A stretch of 64,000 nt of DNA from Methylohalomonas lacus (GTDB lineage Bacteria > Pseudomonadota > Gammaproteobacteria > Methylohalomonadales > Methylohalomonadaceae): positions 1-64,000 of the forward strand of contig NZ_JANUCT010000012.1 in assembly GCF_024808875.1 (NCBI RefSeq). Direction: 5' to 3'. This document shows positions 45,432-54,586 of this stretch, one piece after another; the stretch's first letter is position 1, and each line of letters opens with the position of its first letter. The notes below the pieces were generated by a model, which worked only from the letters and a program-made list of their open reading frames with translations, was not told where the DNA came from and ran no database searches. Made by a program: the position numbers and the translations under genes.

Positions 45432-45750
45432 CATTCCCTCTCCCTTTGATGGGGGAGGGCCAGGGTGGGGGTGATTGAATTATCGAGGCTGTTTAACTCA
45501 CCCCCATTCCCGGCTTACTGCATGCCGGGACAGGCTCTTGCTTCCCCCATCAAGGGGGAAGGGAGAAGGTGGCGTGCGCGCTGTCGGTTGATGCGTTCCC
45601 CAGGTACCCGGATTTGGCTATCATCAAAAAACCATCCACCTGCAGGAGCTGACTTCAGTCGGCGAAACATGCACCAATAGGTTCGCGGAATGTGATCTGC
45701 TCCCACAAAGGCAGGCCTGGCCAATCACTAATTACCAGTCACCAATTAAC
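45432..45750. repeat. Repeat cluster D: MITE-like element plus REP hairpins
   Basis: The first part (45432-45569) is the second copy of the MITE-like element, inverted relative to 22464-22624, with ends containing CCCTTTGATGGGGGAGGG and CCCCCATCAAGGGGG. Then come a REP with hairpin CTGACTTCAGTCGG (45648-45663, sharing its core with cluster B), the sequence TTCGCGGAATGTGATCTGCTCC, and a right border CCAATCACTAATTACCAGTCACCAATTA (split across 45721-45748). Non-coding; between convergent putA and SDR genes. Confidence 0.8.
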
Positions 45751-45761
45751 CGGTTAACCGA

Positions 45762-46502
45762 TCAGGCATTCACACCGCCGTCGACATTGAGGCAGGCGCC
45801 GGTCATGTAACTCGCGCGTGGTGAGGCGACGAATGCGACCAGCTCGGCGACTTCGCCGGTTTCGCCGTAGCGGCCGAGCGCGGTTAGCGGCGTGATAGCC
45901 GGGGCGAACTCGCCGTCGGCCGGGTTCAGGGCGGTGTCGATGGGACCCGGCTGAATGCAGTTGACGGTAATCCCTTTCGGACCGAGGTCACGTGCCCAGG
46001 CGCGGGTGAAGCCGGCCACCGCAAACTTGCTCATGGTATAAATGCCGACGCCGGGCAACGGCATGCGCTCGCCGAATATGCTGCCGATATTGATGATGCG
46101 CCCGCCGCTTTGCATACGGCCCAGACCCTCGCGGGCGGCGAGAAACACGGCGCGTATGTTGAGATCCACGGTCTTGTCGAAATCTTCATCACTGCTGTCA
46201 CCGAGTTCGCCCAGGGCGAAATAACCGGCATTGTTGACCAGGATGTCGAGCTTGCCGGCAAACTGCCTGTCGGTGGCGGCGAACAGATCGCGCACGCCTT
46301 CGCTGCTGCTCATGTCGGCCTGCACGCTGAAGGCCTTGCCGCCGGCCGACTGAATGTCGTCGACGACGGCTTCGGCATCTGCCGCTGAGCTGCCGTAGTT
46401 GACCGCGACGTGGGCACCGTCGGCGGCCAGCCGTTTGGCGATCGCCGCGCCGATGCCGCGGCTGGCGCCGGTCACAATGGCGGTTTTGCCCTGTAGTTCC
46501 AT
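45762..46502 (-). CDS. SDR-family oxidoreductase
   Basis: 246-residue classical short-chain dehydrogenase. The NAD(P)-binding TGASRGIGAAIA is at the N-terminus, NNAG follows, and the catalytic Ser is in INIGSIFGERM with Tyr and Lys in YTMSK. The C-terminus (YMTGACLNVDGGVNA) is typical of 3-oxoacyl-ACP-reductase-like members. The substrate is unknown. It is alone, with repeat cluster D behind its stop codon. Confidence 0.93.
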   Translation of the reverse strand: MELQGKTAIVTGASRGIGAAIAKRLAADGAHVAVNYGSSAADAEAVVDDIQSAGGKAFSVQADMSSSEGVRDLFAATDRQFAGKLDILVNNAGYFALGELGDSSDEDFDKTVDLNIRAVFLAAREGLGRMQSGGRIINIGSIFGERMPLPGVGIYTMSKFAVAGFTRAWARDLGPKGITVNCIQPGPIDTALNPADGEFAPAITPLTALGRYGETGEVAELVAFVASPRASYMTGACLNVDGGVNA

Positions 46503-46760
46503 AATGCCTCCCTGGAGATGGTGTGATTGAATCGTTCTGGTATGACACGCGCCAGTTGTCGACGTTTGCCCGCGATAGCGACTGATTTGTTATTGTTTCA
46601 TGACAAGCGCCGGTTCTGTGAAAGTGTGCACCGCGTCCAAATAACCGGTCCGCGGACTTCCTCTGGTCCAGCGGTTGCGCTTATCATTTACGCATCGTGA
46701 CAATGCAAGTCGCTGCGGTGCAGCATTACTATAAGAATAATCAGGTTGTTGGGGGAAGAG

Positions 46761-47249
46761 ATGATGCAGAGTACCTGGAGCCGGGCGTCAGGGCTGGGCA
46801 TAACGCTGGTGTTACTGACGCTGGCAGCTTGCGGTGATGATGATTCGGACAGCCGTCAGACGGCGGATACGGTTGCCGAGTCGGCGACGGAGGAGGTCGT
46901 GCTTCCGGAGGGTGCACCGTCAATGAACGAGGCCGGCGAAGCACTGGCGGCCGAGCTGGATGAGAAGACGTCGCTCGGCGTTCTTGAATACGAGTTCAGG
47001 CCGATTGGTCAGGCGGACTGCACGGACGATCGCTGTCGCTATGATTTTGCCGTTACCTTCACGCGTACTGAAAAGCAGTTACCTGCCGACGAGCGCAAGA
47101 AAATACGTCAGGACGATCCGCTCAACCCGGAGTTGATGATGCATTTTCACCAGCCCGGTTACGAGCACAGGAGCCGCATGGCGCTGACCTATATCCGCAC
47201 GGACGAGGGCTGGACGCTGGCGGACAAGCACGGCGAACCGGCTGAATAG
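46761..47249 (+). CDS. Predicted lipoprotein, unknown function
   Basis: 162 residues from the ATG at 46761, preceded by GGGGGAAGAG. The lipobox LTLAAC ends the signal peptide. An acidic low-complexity linker is followed by a compact domain with a Cys pair (QADCTDDRCRYDF) probably forming a disulfide. No family is recognised. Confidence 0.75.
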   Translation: MMQSTWSRASGLGITLVLLTLAACGDDDSDSRQTADTVAESATEEVVLPEGAPSMNEAGEALAAELDEKTSLGVLEYEFRPIGQADCTDDRCRYDFAVTFTRTEKQLPADERKKIRQDDPLNPELMMHFHQPGYEHRSRMALTYIRTDEGWTLADKHGEPAE

Positions 47250-47254
47250 GCGAC

Positions 47255-47776
47255 TTAAAGCGCCCGGCGCCGATCACCAATCTGTAGCAGCGCGCGGCGG
47301 TCTTCCAGCATCAGCACCGTCAGTTCGGCCAGATGGTTGAGACAGGTCTTTTGCTTGGTACTCAACTGGTGACTGGTACGATCGATGACGCACAGACTGC
47401 CAAGGTTATAACCGCGCGACGTTCTCAACGGTACGCCATAATAGAAACGAATGAACGGTTCATCAACGACCAGCGGGTTGTCCTTGAACAGCGGATGCTG
47501 ACGGGCGTCTGAAACCTGCAACGGCGCCTGCTGCATGATGGTGTGTTCACAGAAGGCGACCGATCGCCTCGTTTCACAGATATCGATACCGACCTTGGCC
47601 TTGAACCATTGCCGCTTTTCATCCACAAGCGAGATAAGGGCGATGGGTGTACCGGCAATCATTGCGGCAAGTTCGGTAATCCGGTCAAAATTTGCCTCGG
47701 GGGCGGTGTCCATAATGCCGTAGGAGGCAAGTTCGCTGAGCCTTTGGCGCTCAGTGGCATGGCCGAAGGTTGTCAT
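47255..47776 (-). CDS. Stand-alone GAF-domain protein
   Basis: 173 residues made of one GAF domain: ERQRLSELASYGIMDT, FDRITELAAMIAGTPIALISLVDEKRQWFKA, SVAFCEHTI, FYYGVPL and LGSLCVID. These are hallmarks of the GAF domains usually attached to GGDEF or histidine kinase modules, but here no output domain follows. It may be a ligand-binding partner or a remnant. It ends six bases from the convergent lipoprotein gene. Confidence 0.87.
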   Translation of the reverse strand: MTTFGHATERQRLSELASYGIMDTAPEANFDRITELAAMIAGTPIALISLVDEKRQWFKAKVGIDICETRRSVAFCEHTIMQQAPLQVSDARQHPLFKDNPLVVDEPFIRFYYGVPLRTSRGYNLGSLCVIDRTSHQLSTKQKTCLNHLAELTVLMLEDRRALLQIGDRRRAL

Positions 47777-47939
47777 CTCTAACCTTCCTGGCTGCCTTGG
47801 GGCAACCGTTCACATGGAGTCGTCAGTTAACAATAGGACTTCTCTGTACCGGCTGCAATTATTGTTGCATCGCGACATCATCCTGTCGCTGGCGGAACTG
47901 CGGCAGGAACGGTGATCCAGCTGATTTGTCAGCGGGTTA

Positions 47940-48284
47940 TCAGTTCCTGGTGACTTCGCCCTGGTCGGCCTCTGTGTCATGCGTCAGCGCCTGGCGCAGT
48001 TGCTTCCAGGCCCCTTCGTAGTCGCCCTGATCGTTGCGGCGCATGATATTGCCGGCGTAGAAGAATGCCCACAGTTCGCTGAGCTCCGGGTTGCCGCGTT
48101 GCAGCAGATTGATCAGCATGCCCTGCGCCGGGAAGGCAGGACCATGAACGGACTCGTAGAATTTCAGCAACGCCCCGCCGACACAGTAATTTTCCGGGCC
48201 GACACGGCGACTGGGATGGGGATACAGTGCACGGATCGCATGATAGAGCGTAATACCCGTCAGTACCGGTGTGTCTTTCATCAT
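47940..48284 (-). CDS. Conserved-looking hypothetical protein
   Basis: About 114 residues. GGAGG lies just before two adjacent ATGs (48284 and 48281); the second has the better spacing. The sequence (ALLKFYESVHGPAFPAQGMLINLLQRGNPELSELWAFFYAGNIMRRND) is helical with no known motif. It stands alone. Confidence 0.65.
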   Translation of the reverse strand: MMKDTPVLTGITLYHAIRALYPHPSRRVGPENYCVGGALLKFYESVHGPAFPAQGMLINLLQRGNPELSELWAFFYAGNIMRRNDQGDYEGAWKQLRQALTHDTEADQGEVTRN

Positions 48285-48568
48285 TGCCTCCGGAATCAGG
48301 TGGTCGCTATACAAAGTCTAGTATATAAACTGGTCCGGTTCACGACCGGATCGACCGTTTAAACCATCGCTGAAGACGAGTAGGCTATGGTCTGTACCCT
48401 AGGATTGCATGACACCTGAGTTAACGAAAGATAAAAACAGGTGACGGTGCATGCACGATAGCCCATTTTCGCAACGGGCGTCGCCAATAAAAATAATAGA
48501 GGCAGGCTACGAGTGCGAGACACTATTGTGTACTTGCCGCATTACTGCCGTTGGGGACAGGAGGGAGT

Positions 48569-49450
48569 GTGTTTGAACAGTTTACCCGTCATGACATTCC
48601 GGTAGCCGAGGGCGTCAGCATACGCTGCATGGTAGGCGGTTCGGGACCGGCCGTGCTGTTGCTGCACGGCTTCCCGCAAAACCTGGCCACATGGGCGCGT
48701 GTTGCACCTCAACTGGCAGAACACTACACGGTGGTATGCGCTGATCTGCGTGGCTACGGCGATAGCAGCAAACCGGATGCGGATGGCGACCCGCAAACCT
48801 ATTCCTTCCGTACCATGGCGACGGACAACGTTGCGCTGATGCAGACGCTGGGTTATGAACGTTTTCATCTGGTTGGCCATGATCGCGGCGGCCGGGTGGG
48901 TTATCGGCTGGCACAGGATCAGCCCGATCGACTGATCAGTCTCACCGTGATGGACATCGTGCCGACCTGGATGATGTGGTGGGCCATGGACAAGCAGCTG
49001 GCCACGCTCTACTGGCACTGGTCCTTTCTGGCCCAGCCAAGCCCGTTACCTGAACACATGATCGGACTCGATCCGGATGCCTTTTTCGAATACTGCCTGT
49101 GCGGCTGGGGTCGAACCGGTCTCGATGCCTTCAATCCGGAACAGCTGGCCGAGTACCGTCGTTGCTGGCGCGATCCGGCCATGATCCAGGGCGCGTGTGA
49201 CGACTACCGGGCCGCAGCGACAATTGATGTGGAGCACGATCAGGCCGCTCTTGATGAGCGTATCACCACACCCATGCTGTTACTCTATGGTGAGGACGGT
49301 GTCATGAATGACTGCTTCGACATTGCCGGCACCTGGCGGCCGCACTGCGAGAAACTCGAGATCGCCGCGCTACCGGGAGGACACTTCTTTGTTGATACGG
49401 CGCCGACAGCCACCGCCGGAAAACTGCTGGATTTCCTGGACTGTTATTGA
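48569..49450 (+). CDS. Probable fluoroacetate/haloacetate dehalogenase
   Basis: 293-residue alpha/beta hydrolase. The start is a GTG with AGGAGG just upstream. The nucleophile is Asp105 in GHDRGGR. Arg106 and Arg109 match the carboxylate-binding arginines of fluoroacetate dehalogenases. His150 and Trp151 (YWHW) and Tyr213 (DYRA) match the residues that hold the fluoride ion, and His272 (GGHFF) is the base. All sit five to eight positions before their counterparts in the studied enzyme. Reaction: haloacetate plus water to glycolate plus halide. Epoxide hydrolase is the alternative, but the HW/Y halide pocket speaks against it. Confidence 0.88.
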   Translation: MFEQFTRHDIPVAEGVSIRCMVGGSGPAVLLLHGFPQNLATWARVAPQLAEHYTVVCADLRGYGDSSKPDADGDPQTYSFRTMATDNVALMQTLGYERFHLVGHDRGGRVGYRLAQDQPDRLISLTVMDIVPTWMMWWAMDKQLATLYWHWSFLAQPSPLPEHMIGLDPDAFFEYCLCGWGRTGLDAFNPEQLAEYRRCWRDPAMIQGACDDYRAAATIDVEHDQAALDERITTPMLLLYGEDGVMNDCFDIAGTWRPHCEKLEIAALPGGHFFVDTAPTATAGKLLDFLDCY

Positions 49451-49516
49451 ACACCAGACCGTCGCCGTTTGTTCCTGTGGCATCTAGAACCAGTTGCAGC
49501 TGAGTTCATTACTACC

Positions 49517-49542
49517 ATGCCGCATACAAGGCGGCATCTTTC
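49517..49542 (+). terminator. Weak terminator-like hairpin after the dehalogenase gene
   Basis: ATGCCGC and GCGGCAT pair over a seven-base loop (49517-49537), followed by CTTTCT. It lies 67 bases after the dehalogenase stop. Confidence 0.35.
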
Positions 49543-49688
49543 TCCACGTATGACTGCGTACCATCATGAACATGCTTTGCGGCTGCAACTATTATCGTGG
49601 TCTGCGATCATATCCATGATATGCGTTCATGGCATGATGCGGAACCATTCCCGGACATGTTTAAGACAGGCAGGTGAAGAACAGATTC

Positions 49689-50594
49689 ATGAATAAGACA
49701 GGGATACCGATCCCCGGCGAGCGCTTGCAGATCGAACGCTTGCCGGCCTACACCGGGGTACGCTCGTTGCCCGCAGGGCCGGGCGTCTATCGCTGCTATG
49801 GCGAACAAGGCGCCCTGCTGTACGTGGGCAAAAGCATCAATATCCGCGAACGTGTCCAGTCGCATTACGCCGCGCGTTTTAGCGATCCCCGTGAGGGTCG
49901 GCTGGCCATGCAGACGTATCATATCGACCACACAGAAACTGCCGGCGAGCTGGGCGCGCTGCTGCTCGAGAACCATGAAATCAAGACGCGCCGGCCACTG
50001 TACAACCAGCGCCAGCGTCGTTCGCGGCAGCTATGGACGTTGCGACTGTCAACGGCCGCGGATGGTTTCCTGCAGCCGCAGATTATCATGCTCGAGGGCG
50101 GCCGGATCCGTGAAACAACCTACTGGGCCTGCCGCAACAGACGCCAGGCCCAGCTGCAGTTACGCGCCATCAGCAAGGCCCAGGGCCTGTGCCCAAAGCG
50201 TCTGGGGCTGGAGCGAGGTGGCGGGCGTTGCTTCGGCGCGCAGCTGGGCCATTGCCGTGGCGCCTGCATCGATCGGGAGTCAGCCGCGGCACATAATGAA
50301 CGCCTGCTGAGTGCACTGGCAGAATACCAATTGCTCGTCTGGCCCTATGACGGGCCCGTCGCCGTGGTGGAAATTTCCAATGACGATCCCGCACATACGG
50401 ATTGGCACCTGCTTTGGCAATGGGGCTACCTTGGTACCGTCAGGACGAAATCAGAACTGGGACAATTGTGGGCACAAAAACAGTCCCACAGGTTCGACCT
50501 GGATACCTACCACCTGTTACTCAAGTTCCTACACGCTGGTGATACCGCGATCCAAAATCACTACGATGTCGTTGAAGTTGATCCAATCAACTAG
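49689..50594 (+). CDS. cho: UvrC-homologous excinuclease Cho
   Basis: About 301 residues. An N-terminal GIY-YIG endonuclease domain (GPGVYRCYGEQGALLYVGKSINIRERV split over residues about 27-55, then LLENHEIKTRRPLYNQRQ) is followed by the UvrC-like Cys-containing region CPKRLGLERGGGRCFGAQLGHCRGAC. UvrBC-binding and the C-terminal RNase-H-like half of full UvrC are absent, as in Cho. It would make the 3' incision in nucleotide excision repair. The start at 49689 is preferred over a GTG at 49674. No clear LexA box was seen. Confidence 0.9.
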   Translation: MNKTGIPIPGERLQIERLPAYTGVRSLPAGPGVYRCYGEQGALLYVGKSINIRERVQSHYAARFSDPREGRLAMQTYHIDHTETAGELGALLLENHEIKTRRPLYNQRQRRSRQLWTLRLSTAADGFLQPQIIMLEGGRIRETTYWACRNRRQAQLQLRAISKAQGLCPKRLGLERGGGRCFGAQLGHCRGACIDRESAAAHNERLLSALAEYQLLVWPYDGPVAVVEISNDDPAHTDWHLLWQWGYLGTVRTKSELGQLWAQKQSHRFDLDTYHLLLKFLHAGDTAIQNHYDVVEVDPIN

Positions 50595-50623
50595 CAATCG
50601 CATCAGTCAATGAGCGTGTGCCA

Positions 50624-51337
50624 TTACTGTGCCAAGTGACAGATGGCATTATAGCCGACCGGTTTTCCGGAAAATTCTGACATGGCGTCCTTGAGCATGC
50701 GCCAGAGATAGTCTGCGGAAGCACTATCGAACAATATATGAAAAGCCGGTATTTCGCCCAGGTCATGTCTGATGGCGATGGCATTCATGCGTGCCATTGA
50801 TGTCTGGGCAATACTGCCTGACTTGAACCTCGACAGGCGCATGTCGACGGCGCATAGTTTGGCAAACATGATATCGGCATGTTTTCCGGTAACAATGAAC
50901 CACGCCGAGCTATCCTGCCTGGGTACGTGGTAACACTGTTCTGGCATCTGCTCGGCATTCTGTTTCTCAAGACGCCGACATAAATCCGATCGCGCATTGA
51001 GATCGGATAGGACAAGCGCCTCGGTGTCCGCAAGCCTGGCAATGAGTGTCTGGTCGGTCTGGAGCCAGGAATAATTGTTTTCCTCGCCAATGCTGAGACC
51101 TGTATCGCTTAGCCAGTTGATTGCCTGCTTGCCCTTGAAACCGGTCCGCGGCAACGGTGACAGATCAGCCAGTCCCAGGTTGGCCGCTTGCTTGCATTCG
51201 GATTCGATGTTTTCATCAAAACTGGCAGCTATGACTGATTCACCCAGGGATTCAAAATACGCGCCATCGGCTTCCAGCGCCGGGTAATGGAAGGGGCGGC
51301 AGGCAAAATCAGTAGGTTTGGCAGGATTTGCTGACAT
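50624..51337 (-). CDS. soxG/mgdD: Heterotetrameric amine oxidase gamma subunit (SoxG/MgdD-like)
   Basis: 237 residues. The ATG at 51337 is preceded by AGGAG inside the end of the alpha-subunit gene. The C-terminal half has the SoxG folate-enzyme-like sequence (CYHVPRQDSSAWFIVTGKHADIMFAKLCAVD; FHILFDSASADYLWRMLKDAM). It is the smallest large subunit of four in sarcosine oxidase or N-methylglutamate dehydrogenase. It is last in the operon. Divergent from typical SoxG by eye, which fits a subfamily other than canonical sarcosine oxidase. Confidence 0.82.
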   Translation of the reverse strand: MSANPAKPTDFACRPFHYPALEADGAYFESLGESVIAASFDENIESECKQAANLGLADLSPLPRTGFKGKQAINWLSDTGLSIGEENNYSWLQTDQTLIARLADTEALVLSDLNARSDLCRRLEKQNAEQMPEQCYHVPRQDSSAWFIVTGKHADIMFAKLCAVDMRLSRFKSGSIAQTSMARMNAIAIRHDLGEIPAFHILFDSASADYLWRMLKDAMSEFSGKPVGYNAICHLAQ

Positions 51338-51341
51338 GCGA

Positions 51342-54272
51342 TTACATCTCCTGGCGTTTGTTTTCCGGATCGTAGAATGGCATCTCAATCACATCTGCAT
51401 TCACAGTCTGGCCATTGCTGAGCTTAATGGTGATTCTGTCGCCCGGTTCATTTTCGGTGCGGGCATAAGCCATGCCGATAATCTTTTCCAGTGTCGGTGA
51501 ACGGGCCACGGAAGTAACGTGACCAGTGACCACGTTACCATGCAGCACGATATTGGATTCCTGAGGTACTTCTTCTGATTTATCCTTGATTTCAAAACCG
51601 ACGAGGCGACGCCTGGACGGATGCTTGTTCCTGATTTCCAGTGAGCGTTTGCCCACGAAGAATGGTTTGTTGTACTTGACAGCCCAGCCCATCCCGCATT
51701 CCTCGGGATAGGTCATGGCATCCGTATCCTGACCGACAATAATATGACCTTTTTCCAGGCGCAGGTTTCGCTGAGCCTCAACGCCGACCAGCTTGATATC
51801 ATATTCCTCGCCGGCTTCAATCAGGGCGTCCCAGAGTGCTTCACCCTGGGAGGCCGGAACGTGAACTTCGTACCCCAGTTCACCGACGAATGCGACACGG
51901 ATCAGCTGTGCGGGGATACCCGCGACAGTCCCAATACGGGCCTCGTTTCCCGGAAATGCTTCTGCAGACAAATCCACGTCCTGACAGAGTTTTTCCAGGA
52001 CGGTCCGGGAATTCGGACCGGCAATATTGACGCCGGCGTAGGCGGCTGTGACATTGGTAATATCCACATCCAGGCGCCACTGGGCGTTCCACCAGAGCAT
52101 GGATCGATAGACATTATCGACACCGCCGGTAGTGGCGGTGATGTAGAAATTGTTGTCGGTGATGCGAACGGCCACACCATCGTCGATGATGGTGCCGGCG
52201 TCGTTGGTCATGAGCAGGTAGCGGGCGCGACCGGTTGGCTGTTTCAGGTAGGCAAAAGTGTACATGCGGTTGAGGAACTCTGCCGCATCCTGGCCGCGAA
52301 TCTGAATTTTACCGAGGGTGGAGACATCGATCAGACCGACGTTGTTGCGGATCGCCATAGCCTCGTTGCTGATGCATTGTTCGCGTTCCTCACTCCTGCC
52401 GTAGTAGGCCGGGCGCCACCACAGGCCTACGTTCATCATGGTCGCACCCGCCTCGATATGACGGTGATGAATGGCAGTAAAACGTTCCGGTTCAAAGGAA
52501 CGGCCTGCCAGAACACCCAGTTTTTCCGCTGCCAGAGGCGGGCGCGCCGTTGTGACACCGGTTTCCGATACACTCCGGTTGGTTTCCCTGGAGACAATAC
52601 GGGCCGTTGCCAGGGCGGAATGCCGGCCCTGCGACGGGCCCATGCCTACAGTTGAATAGCGTTTGACCAGTTCAAGCTCGGCATAGCCATCCGCGCAGGC
52701 ATTGACGATATCCGAATAATGTAAATCTTCATCCAGATCAACGAATTCCTTGCTCTTTTCATGCGGAAAAATTGGCCAGGGATGATTGATGCCCTGCTGT
52801 CCTGTATGGGCAGGTAATTGTGGTTCATCGCCACTCTGGAGTGACAGGTTATTGCAGGCTCGCCAGGCTGCCTGCTGGCCACTTTTGAACACGGCATCCA
52901 GGTCATACAGGCCTGCTACCGAACCGGCCAGGTGCAGGTGTTCAGGGAGGCCGGTAATATCGAAAATTGCATTTTCGTCATCGTAGTTGAGCTTGCCACC
53001 AGCCTGTAATGCCAGTTGATAGGCTGGTGTAAACCCGGTGCTCATACATATAAGATCGCAGTCTATATGCGAGCTGCTGCTTTCACAGGTGCCCTGGCCG
53101 GTAATCTTCGCTATGCGTGCGCCGCTGACATGTCTGTTGCCGGCTACCGCTTCCTGGATAGTACTGCCCGTTTCAATACGGATACGTTTGTTTTTGGCCG
53201 CTATGACCAGGTCACTATCCGGAATGTCATGGCGCATATCCACGATTGCTGCGACATCCGTTCCCGCATCCAGCAGGTCAATAGCACTGCTGTAACCATG
53301 AGAATTGGCTGTCAGGATGACGGCCCGATTGCCCGGTTTGACGCCAAACAGATTGACCATTCGCTGGGCGCCGGAACCAAGCATAACTCCGGGCAGGTCA
53401 TTGTTACGGAATATCGCCGGTTGTTCCATTGATCCCGTGGCTAGAATCACCTCATCAGCGCGCACCTTGTACATCCGGTTGTCCTGGATAACCGGCAACC
53501 AGTTATCGGCAAACCAGGCGTTGCAATAGGCACTGGTTCTGGCTGTGATATTTGACAGTGCTTCAATCTTTTCAACCAGTTCGTTACGCAGTTTTTCAGA
53601 ATCAGAGTTGTCTGCGTTGAATCGGTAATAGTTAAGCGAGCCGCCGATAATGACATCCTGTTCTACAAGCAGAACCTGGGCGCCTGATTCGGCAGCCTGT
53701 ATTGCTGCTGCCAGACCAGCCGGCCCGGCACCGACAACAACGAGATCATAAAATTCGTATTTTTTATCATAATAAAAATGGGGCGTCTCAAGGTTGACCT
53801 TGCCAAGGCCGGCACTGCGTCTGACTATCGGTTCCCAGAACTTCTGCCAGATACCCTGCGGCCGATAAAAGGCCTTGTAATAGAACCCCACGGGCATGAA
53901 TTTGCTCAACAAGCCCATGAATGACTGGCGGTCATGTTTCAGACTGCCACTATAATGCTGGCCATAGACCTTCAGGCCCTGGGATATGGGGTGACGATCA
54001 GCCTGAACATTGGGCTCATGTTCAAGCTGTACCATCGGGTCTGCTTCCAGACCAGCCATGGAACGCACACCTCTGGGCCTGTGATACTTGAACGAACGAC
54101 CTAATAGCCAGACACCGTTGGCGGCCAGGGCGCTGGCAATGGTGTCTCCTGCGAGTCCCTGATATTTATGTCCTTCGAAATGGAATTCAATTTTTCTTTC
54201 AGAATCAACAAGAAGGCCAGTGCGTTGCCCGTCCGGCCTGTCTGTGATCCTGTAGTTCTCCGCGCCAGTCAT
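51342..54272 (-). CDS. soxA/mgdC: Heterotetrameric amine oxidase alpha subunit (SoxA/MgdC-like)
   Basis: 976 residues. The N-terminal 2Fe-2S-fold-like segment (GDTIASALAANGVWLLGRSFKYHRPRG, shared over residues about 39-66) precedes an FAD/NAD-binding region (VVVGAGPAGLAAAIQAAESG) and a C-terminal GcvT-like half from about residue 600 that binds tetrahydrofolate and would convert the released methylene group to 5,10-methylene-THF. The stop of soxD overlaps its start (54272). The same domain order occurs in sarcosine oxidase and in N-methylglutamate dehydrogenase; context with tmd favours the latter. Confidence 0.92.
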   Translation of the reverse strand: MTGAENYRITDRPDGQRTGLLVDSERKIEFHFEGHKYQGLAGDTIASALAANGVWLLGRSFKYHRPRGVRSMAGLEADPMVQLEHEPNVQADRHPISQGLKVYGQHYSGSLKHDRQSFMGLLSKFMPVGFYYKAFYRPQGIWQKFWEPIVRRSAGLGKVNLETPHFYYDKKYEFYDLVVVGAGPAGLAAAIQAAESGAQVLLVEQDVIIGGSLNYYRFNADNSDSEKLRNELVEKIEALSNITARTSAYCNAWFADNWLPVIQDNRMYKVRADEVILATGSMEQPAIFRNNDLPGVMLGSGAQRMVNLFGVKPGNRAVILTANSHGYSSAIDLLDAGTDVAAIVDMRHDIPDSDLVIAAKNKRIRIETGSTIQEAVAGNRHVSGARIAKITGQGTCESSSSHIDCDLICMSTGFTPAYQLALQAGGKLNYDDENAIFDITGLPEHLHLAGSVAGLYDLDAVFKSGQQAAWRACNNLSLQSGDEPQLPAHTGQQGINHPWPIFPHEKSKEFVDLDEDLHYSDIVNACADGYAELELVKRYSTVGMGPSQGRHSALATARIVSRETNRSVSETGVTTARPPLAAEKLGVLAGRSFEPERFTAIHHRHIEAGATMMNVGLWWRPAYYGRSEEREQCISNEAMAIRNNVGLIDVSTLGKIQIRGQDAAEFLNRMYTFAYLKQPTGRARYLLMTNDAGTIIDDGVAVRITDNNFYITATTGGVDNVYRSMLWWNAQWRLDVDITNVTAAYAGVNIAGPNSRTVLEKLCQDVDLSAEAFPGNEARIGTVAGIPAQLIRVAFVGELGYEVHVPASQGEALWDALIEAGEEYDIKLVGVEAQRNLRLEKGHIIVGQDTDAMTYPEECGMGWAVKYNKPFFVGKRSLEIRNKHPSRRRLVGFEIKDKSEEVPQESNIVLHGNVVTGHVTSVARSPTLEKIIGMAYARTENEPGDRITIKLSNGQTVNADVIEMPFYDPENKRQEM

Positions 54273-54568
54273 TATTTGTTCTCCGCGTTCTGCTCAAAAT
54301 TCATGCGCTCGGTATAGAGTTGGCTGGCGGGGTATGTTCGTATGATTTCATCAGTGATGGTGTTTCTTTCAGCTATAAACCAGTATGAAGTGGGGACGTG
54401 ACACCACCATTCAGTGACAACACCTGCATGGTTGTTGTGCATCCATATATAGTCGGCCCACGCTTCATCGCTGGTCAATGAAGGTTCCGGCATACGGGTT
54501 ACCTCGCCACCGGGTGCGAATTCAGAGATATTGCGGGGGCCATTCAAGGGACAGTGCATAATCTTCAT
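54272..54568 (-). CDS. soxD/mgdB: Heterotetrameric amine oxidase delta subunit (SoxD/MgdB-like)
   Basis: 98 residues. Typical SoxD binds zinc through CPxCG near the N-terminus and HxxxC further on. Here the first motif is CPLNG, with Asn in place of the second Cys, and the later region reads WWCHVPTSYWF without the usual GC. Flanking conserved parts (GPRNISEFAPGGEV; FIAERNTITDEI) are intact, so this is a family member rather than decay. It seems to be a subtype that does not bind zinc in the standard way. Start AGGAG-proximal; overlaps soxA by one base. Confidence 0.88.
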   Translation of the reverse strand: MKIMHCPLNGPRNISEFAPGGEVTRMPEPSLTSDEAWADYIWMHNNHAGVVTEWWCHVPTSYWFIAERNTITDEIIRTYPASQLYTERMNFEQNAENK

Positions 54569-54586
54569 GCAATCACTCCTGCTGGA

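Noticed and set aside
48569-49450. Call as epoxide hydrolase
   Set aside because: The HDRGGR, YWHW and DYRA set matches the halide and carboxylate pocket of fluoroacetate dehalogenases better.
49451-49688. LexA box upstream of cho
   Set aside because: No CTGT-N8-ACAG sequence with acceptable match was seen.
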